Both the position numbers and the translations under genes were made by a program. This document shows, one piece after another, positions 15,297 to 20,804 of a stretch of 20,804 bases of DNA. A model generated the notes under the pieces. It had not been told where the DNA came from and did not search any database. It saw nothing but the letters and a program-made list of their open reading frames with translations. Within the stretch, counting starts at the first letter, position 1; every line of letters starts with the position of its first letter. This DNA is from Hungateiclostridiaceae bacterium UBA3922 (GTDB taxonomy: Bacteria > Bacillota > Clostridia > Acetivibrionales > DTU013): positions 20,219-41,022 of the forward strand of contig DGEQ01000104.1 in assembly GCA_002386045.1 (NCBI GenBank). The letters run 5' to 3'.

Positions 15297-16748
15297 ATGC
15301 TGCTGACCGAACTGATCGATGGATTGGATATCCTTTACGCAGGAGAAAATCTTGATGTCGACATACAGGGGATAGCTTACGATTCCAGGAATATCGGCAA
15401 AGGCTGTCTGTTCGTCTGCATAGACGGCAAAAAAACGGACGGCCACAGTTATGCCAGGCAGGCCCTGGAAAACGGGGCTGCTGCGTTCATTGCGCAAAAA
15501 CCGCTTCAACTTGGATCGGAAGCGCCCGTCATACTGGTAAGAAACACGAGAACAGCGCTGGCTTACGTATCGGACAGGTTTTTCGGACACCCTTCGGCCA
15601 GGTTCAATCTTATCGGCGTCACAGGGACGAAAGGCAAAACCACGACCTGTTTCATGATCAGGTCCATACTCGAGGCGGCAGGAAGAAAGGCGGGCCTGAT
15701 AGGGACGCTGGGCGTGAGGATCGGTGACCGGGTACTGCATACGGACAGGACCACGCCTGAATCACTGGATCTGCAGCAGCTTTTTGCCCGGATGGCCGAT
15801 GAAGGAGTCCAGGATGTCGTAATGGAGGTGTCCTCACAGGGACTTGCACTTGACAGGGTAAAATACTGCGAATTCGATACAGGAGTGTTCACGAACCTGT
15901 CGAGGGACCATATAAGTCCGTACGAGCACGCGGGCATGGAGGAATACCTCGGGGCAAAGACCCTTTTGTTCAAATACTGCAGGACCGGGCTAATAAACAG
16001 GGACTGCAGTTTTGCAGACAGGGTGATCGAAAAGGCGGAATGTGGAGTACTGACATACGGCACAGTAGCTGAAGCAGATGCCAGGGCTGAGAACCTGGTG
16101 CTGCTGCCGGGAGCTGTAAAGTTCGATATGGTGTCGCCATGGTACAACAGGAGATTCAGTGTGAACATCCCCGGAAAGTTCACCGTCTACAACGCGCTGG
16201 CTGCGGCAGGCGCCTGCGGTATCGCCGGCGTACCCGGAGAAGCGGTCGCACTGGGGCTGGAAAGGGTGCAGGTGCCTGGAAGGGCCGAACCCGTAGAGAC
16301 GGGACGTGACTTTGGTGTTATAATAGATTATGCACATACGCCGGACAGCCTTGAAAACATACTCGCAACCGTTAAGGCCTTTGCCCGGGGCAGGGTCATA
16401 TGCGTTTTCGGCTGCGGCGGCGACAGGGACAGGGCAAAAAGGCCGATGATGGGAGCCGTATCGGGACGGTATGCGGATTATACAGTGATAACATCGGACA
16501 ATCCACGGACCGAGGATCCCGATGCCATCATCAGGGATATCGAGGCGGGCATCAGGACCACTCCGGGAAAATATACATGCATCACGGACCGGAAGGAAGC
16601 GATAAGGCACGCCCTGGCTGCCGCATCGGCAGGAGACGTGGTACTGCTGGCGGGCAAGGGGCATGAGACATACCAGGAATTCGGAAATGTGACGGTACAT
16701 TTCGACGAAAGGGAAATAGTGAGGGAAATACTTGGAGAAGATTTCTGA
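15297..16748 (+). CDS. murE: UDP-MurNAc-tripeptide synthetase MurE, meso-DAP type
   Basis: Cytoplasmic ATP-dependent ligase adding the third residue to UDP-MurNAc-L-Ala-D-Glu. 483 aa, full length. N-terminal UDP-binding domain with IQGIAYDSRNIGKGCLFVC, then the Mur ligase P-loop GVTGTKGKTT at 107-116, VMEVSSQGLALDRV, the central DYAHTPDSLENIL, VFGCGGDRDRAKRPMMG, and the specificity motif D401-N-P-R404 followed by TEDP. DNPR is the meso-diaminopimelate signature (Lys-type enzymes have a different loop), so the wall is predicted to be A1-gamma type. GHETYQEF closes the C-domain. AAAGGAGA precedes the ATG by seven bases. murF follows after 15 bp, so the two are surely cotranscribed. Confidence 0.97.
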   Translation: MLLTELIDGLDILYAGENLDVDIQGIAYDSRNIGKGCLFVCIDGKKTDGHSYARQALENGAAAFIAQKPLQLGSEAPVILVRNTRTALAYVSDRFFGHPSARFNLIGVTGTKGKTTTCFMIRSILEAAGRKAGLIGTLGVRIGDRVLHTDRTTPESLDLQQLFARMADEGVQDVVMEVSSQGLALDRVKYCEFDTGVFTNLSRDHISPYEHAGMEEYLGAKTLLFKYCRTGLINRDCSFADRVIEKAECGVLTYGTVAEADARAENLVLLPGAVKFDMVSPWYNRRFSVNIPGKFTVYNALAAAGACGIAGVPGEAVALGLERVQVPGRAEPVETGRDFGVIIDYAHTPDSLENILATVKAFARGRVICVFGCGGDRDRAKRPMMGAVSGRYADYTVITSDNPRTEDPDAIIRDIEAGIRTTPGKYTCITDRKEAIRHALAAASAGDVVLLAGKGHETYQEFGNVTVHFDEREIVREILGEDF

Positions 16749-16763
16749 CAAAGAGGAGTTCGT

Positions 16764-18137
16764 ATGGTTGGATTGATGATAGACGAAATCATGGAAGCCA
16801 CGCACGGGAAGATCCTTGGAGGGGACAGCCGCGTCATGGTCGCGGACATATCCACAGATTCGCGAAAAATAAGCCCGGGCAGTCTTTTTATTGCCCTGAA
16901 GGGCGAGAAGTTCGACGGGAATGATTTTATCGCGGACGCTTTTGCGAATGGCGCCGCCGCGGCCATGACGGACAGGGATGCGGAGGAGTTTCCCGGGAAA
17001 ACGGTCATAAAGGTCGAAGATACGCTGAAAGCACTCCATGATCTTGCTTCGCACTACAGGGACAGGTTCAGCATCCCGTTTGTCGGGATCACCGGAAGCG
17101 TAGGGAAAACCAGCACCAAGGATATGGTTGCATGTGCGCTGGGAGCTCGGTTCAACGTGCTGAAAAATGAGGGCAACCTCAATAATGAGATCGGAGTCCC
17201 GCTGACGATTTTCCGGCTGGAACCGGGGCATGAGGCGGCGGTCATAGAGATGGGCATGAGCGGTTTCGGTGAGATAAGGGCGCTGACGCGTATCGTGAAG
17301 CCCAAAGTGGGAATAATAACCAATATTGGCCTGTCACATATAGAAAAACTGGGCTCGAGGCAGGACATCCTGAGGGCGAAGCTGGAATTGCTCGAGGGAC
17401 TCCAGCCGGACGGCGTGCTGATCCTCAACGGCGATGATGTCATGCTCAGCGGCGTCAAGGACCTGCTCGAAGTAAGGACAGTGTCTTACGGTCTTGAGGA
17501 GGATGCCGATTACCAGGCGTACAACATCAGGTCGAAGGGAGAAAAGGGAACGGACTTCAACATAAAGCTTGGCGGAAACGAGTACGACGTGCATGTGCCT
17601 GCCCCCGGCGTACATAACGTATATAACGCGCTGGCGGCACTGGCGGCAGGCCATGAACTTGGAGTGCCGGCAGAACTGCTTGTAAGCGGGATAGCCGGGT
17701 ATACTCCCGGGAACATGCGGCTCAACATTATAAGGTGCAACGGGCTGATCGTCATAAATGATGTCTACAATGCCAGCCCGCAGTCCGTAAAGGCCGCGAT
17801 AGACGTGCTGGACGAGATCGAAGCGGGAAGAAGGATAGCCGTCCTGGGCGACATGCTCGAACTCGGAAGCTGGAGCGCCGATGCCCACAGGGAAACAGGA
17901 GCGTACGTTGCAGGAAGCCGTACGGACCTGCTGATCGCGGTAGGCAAGGCAGCCGCGCATATAGCGGAAGGTGCTGCGGGAGCAGGTTTTCCGGGGTCCC
18001 GGACCGCCGTGCTGGCAAATAACGGCGAGGCGATACGTTACCTGCAGGGGATCGTGCGCCGGGGAGACGCCATACTGGTCAAAGGCTCGAGGGGCATGAT
18101 GATGGAAGAGATCGTAAACGCACTGGTTTCCGGCTGA
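16764..18137 (+). CDS. murF: UDP-MurNAc-tripeptide:D-alanyl-D-alanine ligase MurF
   Basis: Last cytoplasmic Mur ligase, joining D-Ala-D-Ala to the tripeptide precursor. 457 aa, full length. Domain 1 has DISTDSRKISPGSLFIALKG. The ATP-binding P-loop is GITGSVGKTSTKD from residue 108. Then come NEGNLNNEIGVPLT, the conserved EMGMSGFGEI, TNIGLSHIEKLGS and, in the C-terminal domain, INDVYNASPQSVKAAID and VLGDMLELG. AGAGGAG (16752-16758) lies five bases before the ATG, only 15 bp after murE. mraY follows after 30 bp. Long minus-strand frames opposite this gene are compositional shadows. Confidence 0.97.
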   Translation: MVGLMIDEIMEATHGKILGGDSRVMVADISTDSRKISPGSLFIALKGEKFDGNDFIADAFANGAAAAMTDRDAEEFPGKTVIKVEDTLKALHDLASHYRDRFSIPFVGITGSVGKTSTKDMVACALGARFNVLKNEGNLNNEIGVPLTIFRLEPGHEAAVIEMGMSGFGEIRALTRIVKPKVGIITNIGLSHIEKLGSRQDILRAKLELLEGLQPDGVLILNGDDVMLSGVKDLLEVRTVSYGLEEDADYQAYNIRSKGEKGTDFNIKLGGNEYDVHVPAPGVHNVYNALAALAAGHELGVPAELLVSGIAGYTPGNMRLNIIRCNGLIVINDVYNASPQSVKAAIDVLDEIEAGRRIAVLGDMLELGSWSADAHRETGAYVAGSRTDLLIAVGKAAAHIAEGAAGAGFPGSRTAVLANNGEAIRYLQGIVRRGDAILVKGSRGMMMEEIVNALVSG

Positions 18138-18167
18138 TACACTGGAACACACTCTAAACACGGGGGA

Positions 18168-19166
18168 ATGGACTTGGAATTCATATTACGGTCGACGGAA
18201 ACGGCGGCTTTTGCCGGAACATTCATATTGACGGTCATTGCCGGACCTATCATAATACCGCTGCTGAAACGCCTGAAATTCGGACAGACGGTCAGGAACG
18301 ACGGCCCTGCCACACATTTGAAAAAGATGGGGATACCCACCATCGGGGGCCTTATTTTCATAATACCGATGACGATAGTGTCGCTCATCCTTGCTCCCGG
18401 CCATCCCGGCATGATCCCGGTGCTGCTGGTGACACTGGGGTATGCTGCTATCGGCTTTGCGGACGATATGATAAAAGTGGTAAAGAAGAACTCGGACGGA
18501 CTCAGCCCTAAGCAGAAGTCGTTCGGTCTGCTCCTGGTGTCGGCCGCCTTCGCGTTCTATACCGCGTATCATCCTGCGATCGGGACCGGGATGATACTGC
18601 CGTTCCTGGGCGTCGACGCGGTCGTGGAGCTTCCTGTCCTGTTGTACATACCACTTGTCATAATCGTCATGTACCTTATCACCAACTCGGTGAACATGAC
18701 CGACGGCGTCGACGGACTAGCGGCAGGCGTGACACTGATCGTTGCGGTGTTTTTCACGATAGTGGCGATGATGAAGCCCGAATGGGACAGTGTGAAGATG
18801 ATATGCGGCATAACGGCCGGCGGTTGTCTCGGCTTCCTTGTCTTCAATATTTATCCGGCAAGGGTCTTTATGGGCGACACAGGTTCGCTTGCCCTTGGCG
18901 GAGTCGTAGGAGCCGCCGCGGTATTGATGAAAATGCCGTGGATGCTGCTTGTGGCAGGCGCGATCTATGCTGTCGAAAGCCTTTCTGTGTTCATCCAGGT
19001 GGTTTCGTACAAGCTGAGGGGCAGAAGGGTTTTCAAGATGGCGCCCATACATCACCATTTCGAGTTGTCGGGATGGAAGGAAACAAAGGTCGTCGGCGTC
19101 TTCTGGCTGATAACGATAATACTCTGCCTGGTCGGGCTTGCCATGCTTAGATATGATATTTTCTGA
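18168..19166 (+). CDS. mraY: Phospho-N-acetylmuramoyl-pentapeptide-transferase MraY
   Basis: Integral membrane enzyme that transfers phospho-MurNAc-pentapeptide to undecaprenyl phosphate, forming lipid I. 332 aa, about ten hydrophobic segments. Conserved loops are all present: HLKKMGIPTIGG, the aspartate pair FADDMIKVVKKNSDGLSPKQK, NSVNMTDGVDGLAAG, FMGDTGSLALGG and PIHHHFELSGWKETKVV. The ATG at 18168 has its GGGGG (18162-18166) only one base away, which is too close. TTG 18174, two codons in, would be six or seven bases from it and may be the true start, given other TTG starts in this cluster. ftsW begins 11 bp after the stop. murD, often next in Gram-positive clusters, is missing here. Confidence 0.96.
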   Translation: MDLEFILRSTETAAFAGTFILTVIAGPIIIPLLKRLKFGQTVRNDGPATHLKKMGIPTIGGLIFIIPMTIVSLILAPGHPGMIPVLLVTLGYAAIGFADDMIKVVKKNSDGLSPKQKSFGLLLVSAAFAFYTAYHPAIGTGMILPFLGVDAVVELPVLLYIPLVIIVMYLITNSVNMTDGVDGLAAGVTLIVAVFFTIVAMMKPEWDSVKMICGITAGGCLGFLVFNIYPARVFMGDTGSLALGGVVGAAAVLMKMPWMLLVAGAIYAVESLSVFIQVVSYKLRGRRVFKMAPIHHHFELSGWKETKVVGVFWLITIILCLVGLAMLRYDIF

Positions 19167-19177
19167 AGAGGGCATTT

Positions 19178-20284
19178 ATGAAGAAGAAACCGTTTGACTT
19201 CATTTTGTTCATGACAGTGCTTATATTGCTTTCGCTGGGACTCATCATGGTTTTCAGCGCAAGTGCTCCAATGGCTGAAAAAGAGACCGGAAACATATAC
19301 TACTATATAAAAAGGCAGCTGATATTCGCAGCCATCGGGATGGTCAGCATGCTGTTCGCAGCCAACTACGATTACCATAAGATCGGGAGGAAAACAGTAT
19401 GGGCACTGTTCCTGGTCAGCATTGTCCTCCTCATACTCGTACTGATACCCGGCATCGGCAGCGAAGCCAACGATTCCAGGAGATGGGTCGAGATAGCCGG
19501 CGTTCGTTTCCAGCCGTCCGAGCTTGCAAAACTGGCGCTCATCCTGTTCTATTCTTTCAACCTGTCCAGGAGGAAGAGGCCCCTCAACTCGTTTTTCGGG
19601 GACCTGATGCCGTACCTTTTCGTGCTTGGCATAATCTGTGTGCTTCTGCTGCTTGAGACGCACCTGAGCGCAACGATAATCATGATCGCGATATCCATGA
19701 TCATACTGTTCGTGGCAGGCGCGAAGATAAGGCATTTTGCGATATTGTTCGTGCCTGTCGTCGTTATGATCATAGCTGTCATTTCTTTTACCGACTACAT
19801 GACTCCCAGGATAAATTCATGGATCGATCCGTGGAGCGACCCACGCGGCATCGGTTACCAGACCATCCAGTCCCTGTATGCTATCGCTTCAGGCGGGCTG
19901 TTTGGAAGAGGACTGGGACAGAGCATGCAGAAATTCCTGTATGTACCCGAACCCCATAACGACTATATTTTCCCGATAATTGCTGAAGAGCTTGGCTTTA
20001 TTGGCGTGCTCGTGATTTTGCTGCTGTTTCTCATATTCATCTGGAGGGGGATCAAGATCGCGGTCCATGCGCCTGATTTATACGGGTGCCTGATTGCTTC
20101 GGGCATTACCGCGCTGATCGCCGTCCAGAGCCTTTTCAATGTGGCGGTCGTCACGAATTCCGTACCTCCCACGGGCGTATCGCTGCCTTTTTTCAGCGCC
20201 GGTGGTACCGCACTGATACTGTTCATGACCGAGGCAGGTATCCTGCTCAACATCTCGCGCTACTCCACGTATGAAAGAATCTGA
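19178..20284 (+). CDS. ftsW: SEDS-family glycan polymerase FtsW/SpoVE
   Basis: Septal peptidoglycan polymerase working with the SpoVD/FtsI-type transpeptidase encoded four genes upstream. 368 aa with about ten membrane helices. Marks: the N-terminal FILFMTVLILLSLGLIMVFSAS, DSRRWVEIAGVRFQPSELAK, WSDPRGIGYQTIQSLYAI, SGGLFGRGLGQS, VPEPHNDYIFPIIAEELGFIG and PPTGVSLPFFSAGGTA. PPTGVSLPF with SAGGTA is FtsW/SpoVE-like rather than RodA-like, and the location inside the mraZ cluster agrees. GAGGG lies five bases before ATG 19178, overlapping the end of mraY's termination region. murA follows after 49 bp, with no murG between them. Confidence 0.94.
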   Translation: MKKKPFDFILFMTVLILLSLGLIMVFSASAPMAEKETGNIYYYIKRQLIFAAIGMVSMLFAANYDYHKIGRKTVWALFLVSIVLLILVLIPGIGSEANDSRRWVEIAGVRFQPSELAKLALILFYSFNLSRRKRPLNSFFGDLMPYLFVLGIICVLLLLETHLSATIIMIAISMIILFVAGAKIRHFAILFVPVVVMIIAVISFTDYMTPRINSWIDPWSDPRGIGYQTIQSLYAIASGGLFGRGLGQSMQKFLYVPEPHNDYIFPIIAEELGFIGVLVILLLFLIFIWRGIKIAVHAPDLYGCLIASGITALIAVQSLFNVAVVTNSVPPTGVSLPFFSAGGTALILFMTEAGILLNISRYSTYERI

Positions 20285-20333
20285 ACATATCGCATTTTCT
20301 TCGCATAAGATGGAATGTGTGCGAGGTGTTTTT

Positions 20334-20747
20334 ATGAGCAGGTTGGTTATTACAGGAGGAGCCAGGCTCCAGGGCGAGATTGGGATCGAAGGCTCCAAGA
20401 ATGCCGTATTGCCGATTTTGGCCGCGTCTTTGCTCAATGCCGGCGAAAGTGTCATCAAAAACTGTCCCAGGATCAGAGATGTCGATATAATGGTAAGCAT
20501 ACTCCGGAAGATAGGCTGCAGCGTGAAAGCCGAGGGCGATGTGATCATCGTCGACTCGGCGGGCCTGAAAGAGACCCGGATACCTGTCGAACTTGCGGCG
20601 GAGATGCGTTCTTCGATCATTTTCATGGGTCCGATGCTTGCCAGGTGCGGCCGTGTGACTATTAGCTATCCGGGTGGGTGCGTAACTTTTCGGGCACATA
20701 AATGGATCCGCGCGGCAGCCTGCCCGGTCAATGGGAATACTTGCTGA
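20334..20747 (+). CDS. murA: MurA (UDP-GlcNAc 1-carboxyvinyltransferase), N-terminal fragment, disrupted
   Basis: MurA transfers enolpyruvate from PEP to UDP-GlcNAc, the first committed step of wall synthesis. Full proteins are about 420 aa. Here only the first 116 residues match: SRLVITGGARLQGEIGIEGS, the substrate-binding SKNAVLP, EMRSSIIFMGPMLARCG and YPGGC, whose cysteine (C116, equal to C115 of E. coli) is catalytic. The family continues as IGxRPIDLHL about one residue later, but here the frame reads VTFRAHKWIRAAACPVN and stops at 20745-20747. Homology therefore ends at about 20678-20682 by replacement with unrelated DNA, not by the window edge. GAGGTG (20323-20328) five bases before ATG 20334 decides the start. 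An element insertion, an intron or an assembly chimera could explain the break. Confidence 0.85.
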   Translation: MSRLVITGGARLQGEIGIEGSKNAVLPILAASLLNAGESVIKNCPRIRDVDIMVSILRKIGCSVKAEGDVIIVDSAGLKETRIPVELAAEMRSSIIFMGPMLARCGRVTISYPGGCVTFRAHKWIRAAACPVNGNTC

Positions 20748-20804
20748 TTCACCGGATACACCAGGAATCCGGGTATAAGACGTGCCGGTGACCGTTCCGC
20801 ATCA
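20678..20804. other. Unidentified sequence interrupting murA up to the window end
   Basis: About 125 bases that do not continue MurA. The block starts GTGCGTAACTTTTCGGGCAC, where the outer GTGC and GCAC can pair. It contains a CCGGAT / ATCCGG inverted repeat near 20753-20772. GTGCG at the break matches the 5' consensus of group II introns, and a TG-starting end is also common among insertion sequences; neither is proven. There is no open frame long enough to identify a transposase or maturase. Confidence 0.35.

Noticed and set aside
15990..17231. 413-residue minus-strand frame opposite murE and murF
   Set aside because: It lies wholly antisense to two certain Mur ligase genes, shows no domain, and has the His/Arg/Pro-rich composition of a shadow frame.
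20679..20747. Intein starting at the MurA catalytic cysteine
   Set aside because: An intein would begin with Cys here, but the frame reaches a stop after about 21 residues and shows no intein block A motif.
1..20804. tRNA, rRNA or CRISPR arrays
   Set aside because: No tRNA-like TTCGAATCC arms in a cloverleaf context, no rRNA sequence and no regularly spaced repeats of 24-40 bp were seen; the only regular repeats are the 10-bp mraZ boxes.

Overview
The window reads as chromosomal DNA of a Gram-positive, probably spore-forming member of the Clostridia. The reasons are the gene set (SpoVD-type transpeptidase with PASTA domains, VanW protein, YfmF/YfmH peptidase pair, MraZ-RsmH-FtsL start of the division/cell-wall cluster), purine-rich AGGAGG- or AGGTGG-type ribosome binding sites, frequent GTG and TTG starts, and heavy use of AGG and ATA codons. 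GC content is moderate, roughly 50-55% by eye. MurE carries the DNPR motif, which predicts meso-diaminopimelate peptidoglycan. I cannot name the genus.

Layout. Positions 1-428 contain no convincing gene but hold a remarkable imperfect inverted repeat (about 53-320). Next come a PLP-dependent Orn/Lys/Arg decarboxylase (+), a half-size EamA transporter (-), a VanW-domain protein (+), an MFS exporter (+) and a 57-residue membrane protein (-). From 5134 an extended -10 promoter appears to drive a four-gene unit, yfmF-yfmH-lgt-rodA/ftsW-like, closed by a clean intrinsic terminator at 10276-10301.

The main division/wall cluster then starts with its own sigma-A-type promoter (10346-10374) followed by four 10-bp direct repeats that look like the MraZ operator. 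Genes follow in the order mraZ, rsmH, ftsL, spoVD/ftsI, murE, murF, mraY, ftsW, murA. Together they cover 16S rRNA methylation, divisome assembly, cytoplasmic UDP-MurNAc-pentapeptide synthesis, lipid I formation, and glycan polymerisation and cross-linking. murD and murG are absent from the run. Two internal non-coding stretches stand out: a purine-rich, hairpin-rich 497-bp spacer between rsmH and ftsL, and a 19-bp terminator-like hairpin with a T6 tail just before spoVD.

The window ends inside a broken murA. The protein matches MurA up to and including its catalytic cysteine, then runs into about 125 bp of unrelated sequence. This could be a mobile element, an intron, or an assembly junction. 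The coding content is otherwise orthodox; the unusual signals are all non-coding or at the edges.
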